From assembly GCF_014205835.1 (NCBI RefSeq), contig NZ_JACHCQ010000002.1, positions 1-64,000 of the forward strand: DNA of 64,000 nt, written 5' to 3'. Below the pieces are notes generated by a model, which searched no databases, was not told the origin of the DNA, and saw only the letters and a list, made by a program, of their open reading frames with translations. The position numbers were made by a program, and so were the translations under genes. The stretch is from Pedobacter sp. AK013. GTDB taxonomy: Bacteria > Bacteroidota > Bacteroidia > Sphingobacteriales > Sphingobacteriaceae. Shown here piece by piece: positions 27,515-36,175 of this stretch. Position 1 is the stretch's first letter; every line of letters begins with the position of its first letter.

Positions 27515-29707
27515 ATGAATATTGTTAGAAATCAGAGATTAATCGTATTCTTATTATTATCATTAATGTCATTTAGTGTAATAGCTCAAGAGCCGAGTAT
27601 TAATCGAAAGGAAACAAACATTAAAGCTTTCGCTTCATTATATGGCTATGTTAGATTTTTTCACCCTTCTGATTTTTCAAAAAACACAGACTGGATTAGA
27701 TTTGCTGCATATGGTGCAGGAAGTGTATTAGAGGCTAAAGATGATGATGAATTGCTTATCAGACTTAAAGAGATATTTTCTGATTTTCTTCCCTATATAT
27801 CTATAACAAAAGAAACTTTAAATAAATCAGCTTTATTATTAAAATTAACGCCGAGCAACATCAGTAACTATCGAATAACTAGATATAAAAACTTTGGTCT
27901 CGGATTACCCTATGGCTCAAAAGTTTATAAAAGCCTTAGATCTAAGATAGATTCTGTTGAAAATGATTTCGATTCTTATCCTTTAGTGAAAGGATTAGAT
28001 ATACAACAATTTAAAAATTCAAAATTCATTTTAAGTTTCGAAGCAGAAGGAGACTCCACTCTCTGTGATAGAAATTCACTGGAAATTGGTATGACTAGTA
28101 ATAAAAAAATAGTGACCAAACATAAATCAGAAACTTTTCAAGGGAAAAAACAGAAAATTACATTTGAAGGTCAGTTCGACGAAAATAGTAATATATTGAC
28201 TTTGGATCTACGTATTTATACAAGAAGTTTATTTAAAATAGACAACATAAAACTGACAATCTTTAAAGGTTCGAAACCACAAATAATTGACTTAAAAACA
28301 GCTCTACAAGTTAATAAAAACTCCGATTTAAACTTTCATCTTAATCTGGTTGAAAAAAATAAAAATAATATTAATTCAAAAAGTGATAACGAAATAAGTT
28401 TTATCGCTACAGATCTTACAGAAAATATAAAATGTTTAGTTCCAAAAGCTTTATATAGTACTTCAACATATACTTACCCAAAACAAGACACTTTTCTTAT
28501 TAATAACTTTAATGCCAAAATTAAAACTACACTCAGGAAAGATCCTAATTACGATTTAAACATAAGACTAGGGTCATCAGTTATTATCTGGAATATTTTA
28601 AAATATGCTTACCCATACTGGGAGGATGCTAATATTTCGCAGGACAGCTTACTTCACTATCTATTCACTAGATCGTTAATTGATAGAAACGCTAAAGAAT
28701 TCTATACATCATTACTGGTAATGTCTTCAAAGATAAATGATGGACACATGTTTATTAGTTATTCTGGATTGGACCGAGATATTGAGAAAGGATTACCTTT
28801 AGATTTAATAAAAATTGGAGACAAAATCCTCATTAAAAATGTATTAGATTCATCGTTGTCCAAATTGATAAAAAAAGGAAGTGTTATTGATTCAATTAAT
28901 GGAAAGCCTGCATTAATAACCTATAATAAAAAATATAATTTGATATCCGGTTCCCCTCAATGGCGAAACTTCAAAACACTTTTAAATCTATTTAATGGAA
29001 AAATTACAGATAGTGTTACCTTAAGTTTAAGCGATAATTCTACTCCAAAGCTTAAACTCCCCCTGTTTTCAGACCTTGTGGAATATCGGTCTTTTGCATC
29101 TCAACCATTCGTACCGAAAAATGGATTAATTTCAAAAGGCATCTATTATTTTAACCTATCTACCCCAGTACTTAAAGAAATAGAGTCAAATATGCAGAAT
29201 TTATTATCTGCAAAGGCAATAATTTTCGATATGAGGGGCTATCCAGTTGAAGATGTCAGGGATGTACTTCGCCACTTAATAAAATGTAGTGAAAACAATA
29301 GGTGGATGAAAACACCGATTATCGATGACCCTTTCGAAATAAATTATAACTTTAAAACTTCTGGATGGAATCTATCTCCAAAAGCCCCTTATTTAGCTTC
29401 CAAAATGATATTTCTTTCCGATGCCAGTGCCCAGAGTTATGCGGAAAGCATACTCGGTTATGTAAAGGGATTGAAATTAGGTACAATAATCGGTCAACGA
29501 TCGAGCGGAACGAATGGAGATATTCAAACCATTCAACTACAACAAGATACTAGGGTTTTTTATACCGGCACCAGGGTTCTAAACCTTGATGGAAGTAAGC
29601 ATCACTTTTCTGGAATTATTCCCGACATTATAGTATCTCCTACTATACCTGCAATAAGAGAAGGGAGAGACGAAGTATTTGAAAAAGCTTTATTGTTAGC
29701 GCAATAG
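27515..29707 (+). CDS. Exported S41-family (tail-specific/tricorn-like) peptidase
   Basis: About 730 residues from the ATG at 27515; a TTG two codons upstream is less likely. It has a signal peptide (ending SVIAQ), an N-terminal beta-rich region of about 330 residues and a helical DGHMFISYSG block. A PDZ-like segment (KKGSVIDSINGKPALI) precedes the S41 core with IIFDMRGYP and the putative catalytic Ser in DASAQSYAESILG, followed by IGQRSSGTNGDI. The gene is visibly more AT-rich than its neighbours, with many AAA/AAT/ATA codons, which may point to transfer or relaxed selection. It is a single plus-strand gene between minus-strand genes. Confidence 0.85.
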   Translation: MNIVRNQRLIVFLLLSLMSFSVIAQEPSINRKETNIKAFASLYGYVRFFHPSDFSKNTDWIRFAAYGAGSVLEAKDDDELLIRLKEIFSDFLPYISITKETLNKSALLLKLTPSNISNYRITRYKNFGLGLPYGSKVYKSLRSKIDSVENDFDSYPLVKGLDIQQFKNSKFILSFEAEGDSTLCDRNSLEIGMTSNKKIVTKHKSETFQGKKQKITFEGQFDENSNILTLDLRIYTRSLFKIDNIKLTIFKGSKPQIIDLKTALQVNKNSDLNFHLNLVEKNKNNINSKSDNEISFIATDLTENIKCLVPKALYSTSTYTYPKQDTFLINNFNAKIKTTLRKDPNYDLNIRLGSSVIIWNILKYAYPYWEDANISQDSLLHYLFTRSLIDRNAKEFYTSLLVMSSKINDGHMFISYSGLDRDIEKGLPLDLIKIGDKILIKNVLDSSLSKLIKKGSVIDSINGKPALITYNKKYNLISGSPQWRNFKTLLNLFNGKITDSVTLSLSDNSTPKLKLPLFSDLVEYRSFASQPFVPKNGLISKGIYYFNLSTPVLKEIESNMQNLLSAKAIIFDMRGYPVEDVRDVLRHLIKCSENNRWMKTPIIDDPFEINYNFKTSGWNLSPKAPYLASKMIFLSDASAQSYAESILGYVKGLKLGTIIGQRSSGTNGDIQTIQLQQDTRVFYTGTRVLNLDGSKHHFSGIIPDIIVSPTIPAIREGRDEVFEKALLLAQ

Positions 29708-29744
29708 AAAATATGAAATAAATTTAGTTTCAAGAGAACAGTCA

Positions 29745-30533
29745 CTACTCCAACTTTAAAGCCTTAAGCAATTTATTTAGTTTCAATAAATCCTCTGGCG
29801 TGTCTATTGCAACTGTCTCTAAATCAGTTACTTTGGTTTGGATGTAAAATCCATTTTCGATCCAGCGAAGCTGCTCCAGGCTTTCGGCAATTTCTAAAGA
29901 AGAGGGTGGAAGTTGCGTAATGGCTTTTAATGATTTGGTACGGTAACCATAAATGCCGATGTGTTTATAAAACTGGTGCTTCTCTGCCCATACACCTGGT
30001 TCGCCATTTCTGATAAAGGGGATAGGACTCCGGCTAAAGTACATGGCCCGGCCATTAACATCAATTACCACTTTAGGGCTATTAGGGTTATGAATACTTT
30101 CCTGACTTTGTATCGGTTTAATCAAGGTGGCCAGTTGTACTTTTTCTTCAGTAAAGCAACTTACCAATAATTCTATCTGTACGGGTTCAATAAAAGGTTC
30201 GTCGCCCTGGATATTGATCGCAATATCGTATCCTGGTAAGTTTTTAATTACTTCGGCACACCTGTCGGTACCGCTCTGGTGATCAGTTGAAGTAAGGATA
30301 AATTCTCCACCAAACCGCTTTACATCGTCAGCAATGCGTACGTCATCTGTAGCCACAACTACTTTAGATAAGCTTTTAGCCTTTGATGCCTGTTCATAAA
30401 CCCTCTGGATCATGGTTTTCCCGGCAATATCTACCAAAGGCTTGCCCGGAAAGCGGGTAGAGTCATAACGTGCAGGAATAATTCCAATGATTTTTAGATT
30501 ACGTAGAGCTGAATTTGATTTTTTATCGCTCAT
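29745..30533 (-). CDS. kdsB: 3-deoxy-manno-octulosonate cytidylyltransferase
   Basis: A 262-residue enzyme activating Kdo with CTP to CMP-Kdo for lipopolysaccharide inner-core synthesis. Nucleotidyltransferase signature IGIIPARYDSTRFPGKPL (about 15-32), VVATDD, ILTSTDHQSGTDRCAEV and INIQGDEPFIEP are all present. A 13-residue N-terminal extension precedes the core. The start overlaps the stop of the upstream DUF5808 gene by 4 bases (ATGA), implying translational coupling. Confidence 0.97.
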   Translation of the reverse strand: MSDKKSNSALRNLKIIGIIPARYDSTRFPGKPLVDIAGKTMIQRVYEQASKAKSLSKVVVATDDVRIADDVKRFGGEFILTSTDHQSGTDRCAEVIKNLPGYDIAINIQGDEPFIEPVQIELLVSCFTEEKVQLATLIKPIQSQESIHNPNSPKVVIDVNGRAMYFSRSPIPFIRNGEPGVWAEKHQFYKHIGIYGYRTKSLKAITQLPPSSLEIAESLEQLRWIENGFYIQTKVTDLETVAIDTPEDLLKLNKLLKALKLE

Positions 30534-30733
30534 ATATTATGTTTATAAAACTGATAAAAAACAAATAGAAAGATTATTGCAATAAAAATATAAGATATAG
30601 GATGCGCAAAGTTAAGTGTCCAGCCCAGCAATTTTATACGCTTAGCGACAATTATTCTGGAGTCTTTTCTATTAAAATAAAATACCCCCCATTTCCAGTT
30701 TTCTGGTTTGTCATGCTCAAAATCCTTTTCCAT
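30530..30733 (-). CDS. DUF5808-type small membrane protein
   Basis: A 67-residue protein; the ATG at 30733 is chosen over a GTG three codons upstream. The DUF5808 pattern is clear: WKWGVFYFNRKDSRI, then KLLGWTLNFAHPISY. It is followed by one hydrophobic C-terminal segment (about 47-64). DUF5808 domains also occur in larger permease-like proteins; the function is unknown. Its stop overlaps the kdsB start by 4 bases (ATGA), which ties its expression to kdsB. Confidence 0.8.
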   Translation of the reverse strand: MEKDFEHDKPENWKWGVFYFNRKDSRIIVAKRIKLLGWTLNFAHPISYIFIAIIFLFVFYQFYKHNI

Positions 30734-30795
30734 GTTTATCACACTAAATATTAAACCGTTTATTATAGATTCACCCTTTCTTTAAGAACAGTAGG

Positions 30796-31410
30796 CTAAA
30801 ATAACCCGTTTATTTCTGCCTCAATAGACTGGATGACTGTACCTAAATCTTCTGGATTATTGGTGAAATCCAGCTTGTCTTTATCTAAAATCAGCAATTT
30901 ACCCAGGTTATAACCTTTTATCCAGGCTTCGTATTTTTCGTTCAGTTTAGAAAGGTAATCGATACGAATACCAGCTTCATACTCACGGCCACGACGCTGG
31001 ATATTATTCACCAATGTAGGTACCGACGCACGCAGGTAAACCAATAAATCGGGCGGTTTAATAAAAGAGGTAATATTGTCAAAAATAGCTCTGTAATTAT
31101 CATGATCGCGGGTAGTCATTAAAGCCATATCGTGCAGGTTTTCTGCAAAAATATGTGCATCCTCGTAAATGGTTCTATCTTGGATTACGTTGCGTTTATT
31201 TACTTCAATATCAGTAATTTGCTGAAAACGGCTGTTCAGGAAATAAATCTGAAGGTTAAAGCTCCAGCGTTTCATGTCGCTATAAAAATCTTCCAGGTAA
31301 GGGTTATTGTCCACAGCCTCGTATAAAGCTTCCCAACCATAATTTTTGGCCAATAAACCTGTTAAGGTAGTTTTACCGGCACCAATATTTCCTACAATTG
31401 CTATGTGCAT
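30796..31410 (-). CDS. Deoxynucleoside kinase
   Basis: A 204-residue kinase of the dCK/dGK family, phosphorylating deoxynucleosides with ATP in nucleotide salvage. The P-loop IVGNIGAGKTTL (4-15) opens the protein. The base-binding block RWSFNLQIYFLNSRF, the catalytic-site IQDRTIYEDAHIFA (DRS-like motif with Thr) and the lid RRGREYEAGIRIDYL follow. The length is typical. It is separated from trpS upstream by a repeat-rich 90-base stretch. Substrate preference (dA, dG or dC) cannot be read from sequence alone. Confidence 0.9.
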   Translation of the reverse strand: MHIAIVGNIGAGKTTLTGLLAKNYGWEALYEAVDNNPYLEDFYSDMKRWSFNLQIYFLNSRFQQITDIEVNKRNVIQDRTIYEDAHIFAENLHDMALMTTRDHDNYRAIFDNITSFIKPPDLLVYLRASVPTLVNNIQRRGREYEAGIRIDYLSKLNEKYEAWIKGYNLGKLLILDKDKLDFTNNPEDLGTVIQSIEAEINGLF

Positions 31411-31500
31411 CTTCTTTAGATTGGAGATGTGAGATTGGAGATAGGAGACCGAGAAATAATCTCAAATCTAATGTCTCGTTTCTCAAATCTATTAAAATTA
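31411..31500. repeat. Intergenic GAGATT/AATCTC inverted repeat
   Basis: The gap between trpS and the kinase gene is almost wholly made of imperfect repeats of GAGAT(T)GGAGAT on the left and ATCTCAAATCT on the right, which can fold into a long imperfect hairpin. The right part (31458-31490) resembles a segment inside bioA at 43046-43078. Confidence 0.6.
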
Positions 31501-32499
31501 TTAAAAACTTTTAAACCCGATTAAACTGCGAACTTCTCTGAGGGTTTTTTGCGCGCTTTCGCGTGCCTTTAATGCGCCATGTTTAGACACTTGCCTTAAA
31601 TAAGCATCATCTTTAGCAATATCCAAAATACGCTCGCGCATAGGTGCAGTTGTAATAATCATATCTTCTGCCAGCTGTTTTTTAAAATCGCCATAGCGGA
31701 TCTGCATTTTGCTATACAAATCTTCAAAATGCGCAAGTGTATCTGTACTCGATACGACTTTCATTAAATCGAAAAGATTCTGGATAGGCTCAGGCTTCGG
31801 TTGGTTTTCTTCCGTTGGTCCACCGTCACTAACCGCTTTCATTACTTTTTTACGAATGGTTTCAGGATCATCAGACAGGTAAACTGCATTGGCTTCGCCT
31901 TCTGATTTGCCCATTTTACCTTTACCATCTAAACCAGGTACTTTAACCAATTTGTCTGAGTAGCTAAATGCGTATGGTTCAGGAAAATATTCTGTATTGT
32001 ATAACCTGTTAAAACGGTTTCCGAAAGTACGGGCCATTTCCAGATGTTGCTCCTGATCTTTTCCAACAGGTACTTTGGTAGCCTTATGGATTAAAATATC
32101 GGCAGCCATTAATACCGGGTAGGTTAATAAACCTGCATTTATGTTATCAGGGTTAGCACGTACTTTATCTTTAAAAGAAGTACTACGTTCCAACTCACCC
32201 ATGTAAGCATTCATATTTAGGTATAAATAAAGTTCCGCAATTTCGGGAACATCGCTTTGTATATAAATGGTGCTATTTTCTGGATCAATTCCACTAGCCA
32301 GATATTCAACCAGAACATGTTTAATATTTCCATGTAAATCGGCTGGAGTAGGGTGTGTAGTTAAAGAGTGTAAATCGGCGATAAAAAAGTAGCAGTTATA
32401 GTCGTTCTGCATTTGAACAAAGTTTTTAACTGCACCATAATAATTACCCAAATGTAATTTTCCTGTTGAGCGAATGCCGCTCACCACTGTTTCTTTCAT
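31501..32499 (-). CDS. trpS: Tryptophanyl-tRNA synthetase
   Basis: A 332-residue class I aminoacyl-tRNA synthetase charging tRNA-Trp. The HIGH-like motif is KLHLGNYYGA (14-23) and the KMSKS-like motif is GKMGKSEGEAN (about 195). TYPVLMAADIL, KVPVGKDQEQHLEMAR and the C-terminal anticodon-binding helices are all present. The length is normal for bacterial TrpRS. It is not preceded by a trp operon; it leads a minus-strand run with the kinase gene. Confidence 0.97.
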   Translation of the reverse strand: MKETVVSGIRSTGKLHLGNYYGAVKNFVQMQNDYNCYFFIADLHSLTTHPTPADLHGNIKHVLVEYLASGIDPENSTIYIQSDVPEIAELYLYLNMNAYMGELERSTSFKDKVRANPDNINAGLLTYPVLMAADILIHKATKVPVGKDQEQHLEMARTFGNRFNRLYNTEYFPEPYAFSYSDKLVKVPGLDGKGKMGKSEGEANAVYLSDDPETIRKKVMKAVSDGGPTEENQPKPEPIQNLFDLMKVVSSTDTLAHFEDLYSKMQIRYGDFKKQLAEDMIITTAPMRERILDIAKDDAYLRQVSKHGALKARESAQKTLREVRSLIGFKSF

Positions 32500-32672
32500 A
32501 ATGGCACGAAATTAAAAATAAAATACAAGCAAATCATAAATCGCTTCAATTTTAATGGTAAGATTTTTTTGAGACCATTGTCTTATCAGGGCTTCCATCC
32601 AGCGATAGTCCTCTCGACCGTAATGGAGAAACCTATATACTACCTAATCTTATGGGCCAATGCAATCAGTTG

Positions 32673-32702
32673 TTTGAAATATCAAACTATTTTATATTTT
32701 TG
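32673..32702 (+). promoter_or_regulatory. -33/-7 promoter for plsC-gatC
   Basis: TTTG at 32673-32676, an 18-base spacer and TATTTTTG at 32695-32702 match the Bacteroidota promoter consensus well. The predicted start of transcription falls at or next to the ATG at 32710, so the plsC mRNA may be leaderless. Confidence 0.6.
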
Positions 32703-32709
32703 ATTATCT

Positions 32710-33435
32710 ATGATTTATTCTCTAAGACAAGTGCACCGGATGTGGTTTCTATTCTGGATACTGTTTTTTTTCGCGCTGTTCTATCCTCTATATTACATTA
32801 CTTCACGTAATGAGAAATATTATAGCATTCTGAATTTTTGCAGGAAAGCCAATAGCTTTTTATGTAGTCTGTTTTCAGGTGTTTTTTTTCGTTATCAATA
32901 CGAAGAAAAGCTTGATCGCGAGCAAACTTACATCTATTGTGCTAATCATACTTCTAACCTGGATATTATGATTTTCTGTATCATGGGGCATGGTAAATTC
33001 CACTTTATGGGAAAAGATGAGCTACTGAGTAACCCGGTATTGGGCATTTTCTTTAAAACCATTGATATTTCCGTAAACCGCGACAGTAAGATTTCGGCTT
33101 TTAAAGCCTTTAAAAAGGCCGGCGAGAACCTTGAAAAAGGGATGAGCCTGATTATTTTTCCGGAGGGTAAAATTGATGACCATTATCCACCAAAATTAGG
33201 CGAATTTAAAAATGGCCCGTTCCGTTTAGCCATCGATAAAAATGTTCCTCTGGTACCGGTTAGTATTACCGATGTTTGGAAAATTAATTGGGATGACGGT
33301 GCAAAATATGGAAGTAAGCCAGGAATTTGCGATATTTACGTCCACAAACCTATCAATACCTCAACTTTGGCTGATATTGATTCTGATGTATTAAAAGAAA
33401 AGGTTTACAAATTGATTGATAGTAAGTTAGTATAA
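32710..33435 (+). CDS. plsC: 1-acyl-sn-glycerol-3-phosphate acyltransferase
   Basis: A 241-residue membrane-bound acyltransferase making phosphatidic acid in phospholipid synthesis. The N-terminus has a membrane segment (about 10-32). The HX4D catalytic motif is in CANHTSNLDIM (about 76-86), the second block is SVNRDSKISAFKAFKKA, and the substrate-binding FPEGKIDD (about 149-156) replaces the more usual FPEGTRS. The last motif is VPLVPVSI. gatC begins 3 bases after the stop, so the two are cotranscribed. Confidence 0.9.
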   Translation: MIYSLRQVHRMWFLFWILFFFALFYPLYYITSRNEKYYSILNFCRKANSFLCSLFSGVFFRYQYEEKLDREQTYIYCANHTSNLDIMIFCIMGHGKFHFMGKDELLSNPVLGIFFKTIDISVNRDSKISAFKAFKKAGENLEKGMSLIIFPEGKIDDHYPPKLGEFKNGPFRLAIDKNVPLVPVSITDVWKINWDDGAKYGSKPGICDIYVHKPINTSTLADIDSDVLKEKVYKLIDSKLV

Positions 33436-33438
33436 GAT

Positions 33439-33729
33439 ATGAATTTAGACGCAAAAACCATCCATAAAATAGCCGATCTGGCCCGAATTCATATTGATGA
33501 AAAACAGGTGGACACTTTGATTCCTGAAATGAACAAAATTTTATCGTTCATGGAAAAGCTAAATGAATTGGATACCTCAGATGTAAAACCACTGGTTTAC
33601 ATGAACGAATCAGTAAATGTTTGGAGAGAGGATGTCGTTAAGCAGGAAATAACTACTGCTGATGGCTTGAAAAACGCAGCAAAGCATACCGACCAATTTT
33701 TTATGGTTCCAAAAATTATTGAAAAATAA
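33439..33729 (+). CDS. gatC: Asp/Glu-tRNA amidotransferase subunit C
   Basis: A 96-residue GatC subunit, which stabilises the GatAB amidotransferase that converts Glu-tRNA(Gln) and Asp-tRNA(Asn). The family pattern is visible: IHKIADLARIHIDEKQ, LIPEMNKILSFMEKLNELDTSDVKP, and VWREDVV with a C-terminal FFMVPKIIEK. gatA and gatB are not in the window; the subunits are often scattered in Bacteroidota. The gene follows plsC by 3 bases. Confidence 0.93.
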   Translation: MNLDAKTIHKIADLARIHIDEKQVDTLIPEMNKILSFMEKLNELDTSDVKPLVYMNESVNVWREDVVKQEITTADGLKNAAKHTDQFFMVPKIIEK

Positions 33730-33855
33730 TGGTATAATCGCTATGCTTAAATGTTGTCTCTCAGATGCTGAACTGAATTCAGCAGGACGAGTTTCAGTAA
33801 TTTTTAACCCTCTTGTAACATCTTACCTGCTATGCTTGTCTAAAAAATAAAAAAC

Positions 33856-34614
33856 ATGGAGAAACCACTCATCACTATAAAAGAAATTGGCCGTAAATAT
33901 GTTATTGGATCTGAAGTGATTCACGCTTTAAAATCAGTTTCTTTAGATATTAATAAAGGCGAATTTGTAGCGTTGATGGGCCCATCTGGTTCAGGTAAAT
34001 CAACCCTAATGAATATTTTAGGCTGTTTGGATACACCTTCAAGTGGAACGTATGTTTTAAATGGAACAAATGTGAGCCACATGAGTGATGATGCCCTGGC
34101 AGAAGTACGCAACAAGGAAATCGGTTTCGTTTTTCAAACCTTTAACTTATTGCCGCGCTCAACATCTTTGGATAATGTTGCTTTACCTTTAATTTATGCA
34201 GGTACAAGTAAAAAGGATAGGGACGCGAGGGCAGCTACAGCATTAGAAAATGTAGGTTTAGGCAATCGTATGGACCATAAACCCAACGAGCTTTCGGGTG
34301 GTCAACGTCAGCGTGTGGCTGTAGCCAGGGCTTTGATCAATAATCCCTCTATTATTTTGGCCGATGAGCCAACGGGTAACTTAGATACCAAAACATCAAT
34401 TGAAATAATGGGTTTACTGGAAGAAATTCACAGTAAAGGGAACACCATTATTCTGGTTACACATGAGGAGGATATTGCGCAGCACGCGCACCGTATTGTA
34501 CGTATGCGCGATGGTTTGATCGAAAATGATTATTTAAATACAGATATAAAAAATGTATCGCCACGTTTGCAAGCTTTGAAAGAAGCTGGTAGCGATTGGG
34601 AGAAAATTAATTAG
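33856..34614 (+). CDS. ABC transporter ATP-binding protein (LolD/MacB type)
   Basis: A 252-residue ABC ATPase of the MacB/LolD/FtsE-like class. Walker [10 protein letters not shown] (42-50), the Q-loop [17 protein letters not shown], the signature [15 protein letters not shown], Walker [13 protein letters not shown] and the H-loop VTHEED are intact. Such ATPases work with MacB/FtsX-type permeases, like the one encoded at 38150-39394. The two genes are not adjacent, and the pairing is inference. It is a single gene followed by a repeat-rich spacer. Confidence 0.93.
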   Translation: MEKPLITIKEIGRKYVIGSEVIHALKSVSLDINKGEFVALMGPSGSGKSTLMNILGCLDTPSSGTYVLNGTNVSHMSDDALAEVRNKEIGFVFQTFNLLPRSTSLDNVALPLIYAGTSKKDRDARAATALENVGLGNRMDHKPNELSGGQRQRVAVARALINNPSIILADEPTGNLDTKTSIEIMGLLEEIHSKGNTIILVTHEEDIAQHAHRIVRMRDGLIENDYLNTDIKNVSPRLQALKEAGSDWEKIN

Positions 34615-34678
34615 CCCCTAAATTCCCTAAAGGGGACTTAGGATTCAAAAAACGTTTCCCCTTAAAGGGGTAAGGGGT
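34615..34678. repeat. CCCCTAAA/AAAGGGG intergenic repeat
   Basis: The 64-base spacer contains CCCTAAAGGGG and the foldback CCCC-TTAAA-GGGG at 34658-34670, plus further CCCCTA and AAGGGG words. It reaches to the ATG of the adenosyltransferase gene, so the hairpins could affect its translation. This is a known style of Bacteroidota spacer repeat. Confidence 0.5.
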
Positions 34679-35227
34679 ATGAAAATCTACACTAAAACCG
34701 GCGATAAGGGCCAAACATCACTCATTGGTGGTACCCGTGTACCTAAATATCATTTACGCATTGAAACCTATGGAACTGTAGACGAATTGAATTCGTACAT
34801 CGGTTTAATCATGTGTCAGGATATTGATACGTACGATCAGAAACTACTAAAAGAAATTCAGGACAGGTTATTTACTGTTGGTTCATCACTTGCAGCCGAC
34901 CCAGAGAGGTCTAAAATGAAGATCCCCGATCTGCATGATGCTGATATTATCTTGTTAGAAAACGAGATGGATCTGATGAACGAAAAGCTGCCTGCTTTAA
35001 AACATTTTGTTTTACCTGGTGGAAACACTGTAGTTTCTTACTGCCATATTGCGCGATGCGTTTGCAGAAGAGCAGAGCGTTTAACAGTAGCGCTTGCAGA
35101 AAATAGCTTTGTAGATGAGCGTGTAACAGTTTATTTGAACCGTTTAAGTGATTATTTATTCGTTTTGGCACGAAAACTGACCGTGTATTTTAAAGCGGAA
35201 GAAAACATTTGGATTCCTAGGGTTTAA
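34679..35227 (+). CDS. Cob(I)alamin adenosyltransferase, PduO type
   Basis: A 182-residue PduO-type ATP:corrinoid adenosyltransferase, which makes adenosylcobalamin from cob(I)alamin and ATP. The signatures are KIYTKTGDKGQTSLIGG at the N-terminus (ATP-binding), GTVDELNSYIG, and the C-terminal-half helix with CRRAERLTVAL and NRLSDYLFVLAR. No cobalamin synthesis genes are nearby, so it probably serves salvage. Its product is the cofactor expected for the CarH-like regulator at 51400. Confidence 0.93.
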   Translation: MKIYTKTGDKGQTSLIGGTRVPKYHLRIETYGTVDELNSYIGLIMCQDIDTYDQKLLKEIQDRLFTVGSSLAADPERSKMKIPDLHDADIILLENEMDLMNEKLPALKHFVLPGGNTVVSYCHIARCVCRRAERLTVALAENSFVDERVTVYLNRLSDYLFVLARKLTVYFKAEENIWIPRV

Positions 35228-35242
35228 TAGTGGAAAAATAAG

Positions 35243-35274
35243 TTTGTTTTGCTCAGAAATTTTAATATACTTTG
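35243..35274 (+). promoter_or_regulatory. Possible promoter for the DUF2795 gene
   Basis: TTTG at 35243-35246, a 19-base spacer and TATACTTTG at 35266-35274 approximate the TTTG/TAnnTTTG consensus (one extra base in the -7 element). It is 39 bases upstream of the ATG at 35313. Confidence 0.4.
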
Positions 35275-35312
35275 CGCAATAATAAGAACAAGAATTTAAT
35301 TGAATTGACGAT

Positions 35313-35534
35313 ATGTATTGGACATTAGAATTAGCATCGCACTTGGAAGACGCACCATGGCCTGCAACTAAAGACGAATTAATTGATTATGGTATCCGTT
35401 CTGGTGCCCCGGTTGAAGTAATTGAAAACTTACAGGCATTAGAAGATGATGGCGAACCTTATGAAACGATTGAGGAAATTTGGCCTGACTATCCAACTAA
35501 AGAAGATTTCTTCTTTAATGAGGACGAATACTAA
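35313..35534 (+). CDS. DUF2795 domain small acidic protein
   Basis: A 73-residue acidic protein. The DUF2795 pattern is visible in ASHLEDAPWPATKDELIDYGIRSG, then VIENLQALEDDGEPYETIEEIWPDY. The C-terminus is an acidic tail (FFFNEDEY). DUF2795 proteins are small helical proteins of unknown function; a role in nucleic-acid or stress biology has been guessed but not shown. It is monocistronic, with its own promoter-like site and a strong terminator. Confidence 0.88.
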   Translation: MYWTLELASHLEDAPWPATKDELIDYGIRSGAPVEVIENLQALEDDGEPYETIEEIWPDYPTKEDFFFNEDEY

Positions 35535-35555
35535 ACATTAGAAATGACAAAAAAG

Positions 35556-35586
35556 AACCTTCCAACAAAATTGGGAGGTTTTTTTT
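35556..35586 (+). terminator. Rho-independent terminator after the DUF2795 gene
   Basis: AACCTTCC (35556-35563) pairs with GGGAGGTT (35573-35580, one G-T pair) around a 9-base loop, followed by a T run to 35586. Confidence 0.8.
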
Positions 35587-35695
35587 ATCTCCATATTATT
35601 CAGTCATATAAATAAAATAATTACATTTTTTAAACAAAACCAAAAAGCCAAGTGTTAATACATCAATAATATAACATTGCTAAAAAATTAACACT

Positions 35696-35854
35696 ATGGG
35701 AAATTTATTGTATTTAGTCGCAGTAGTATTGGTAATACTATGGGTGATCGGATTTATATTTCACGGCTTCGGCGACGTTGGCGGTATAATCCACGTTTTA
35801 TTGGTAATCGCAGTTATTGCAATTCTGCTTAAAGTAATTGGCCGGGCTGCGTAA
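35696..35854 (+). CDS. Lmo0937-type 52-residue membrane protein
   Basis: ATG at 35696 to TAA at 35852-35854. The protein is MGNLLYLVAVVLVILW, a Gly/Phe/His loop (IGFIFHGFGDVGGIIH) and a second membrane helix (VLLVIAVIAILLKVIG). This two-helix hairpin matches the Lmo0937 family of tiny membrane proteins found across many bacteria, which are often stress-induced; the function is unknown. It is flanked by terminators on both sides (35556-35586 and 35917-35950), so it is an independent unit. Confidence 0.8.
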   Translation: MGNLLYLVAVVLVILWVIGFIFHGFGDVGGIIHVLLVIAVIAILLKVIGRAA

Positions 35855-35916
35855 AAAATATATCGCACCTATATTCATTAATTTAGAATTAGGAAACACT
35901 TTGAAATTGATGCATT

Positions 35917-35950
35917 AAAAAAGGAGTTCCGTTTTTGGAACTCCTTTTTT
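35917..35950 (+). terminator. Rho-independent terminator after the 52-residue gene
   Basis: AAAAAAGGAGTTCC (35917-35930) and GGAACTCCTTTTTT (35937-35950) form a perfect 14-bp stem with a 6-base loop. It can act in both directions and may also close the ispD-side transcripts. Confidence 0.85.
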
Positions 35951-36175
35951 AATATTATAATCGGCGTTAATTAATTTTTTACTCCTTTAACCAGTGCGAT
36001 CGTTATGCAGAATTTATTTTACAAGCATAAGTTGCATTTTCAGTTGCCTTGTAGCTACTACCTGGTCAGTATCTTTCCTGTTATTAAAACCCTGAAATGA
36101 ATTCAGGGTAACGACGCTGTGTTTAAATCGTCGGAAATCTTTGTATAGTGTTATTATCTAGATGAAGCTAAGCTT

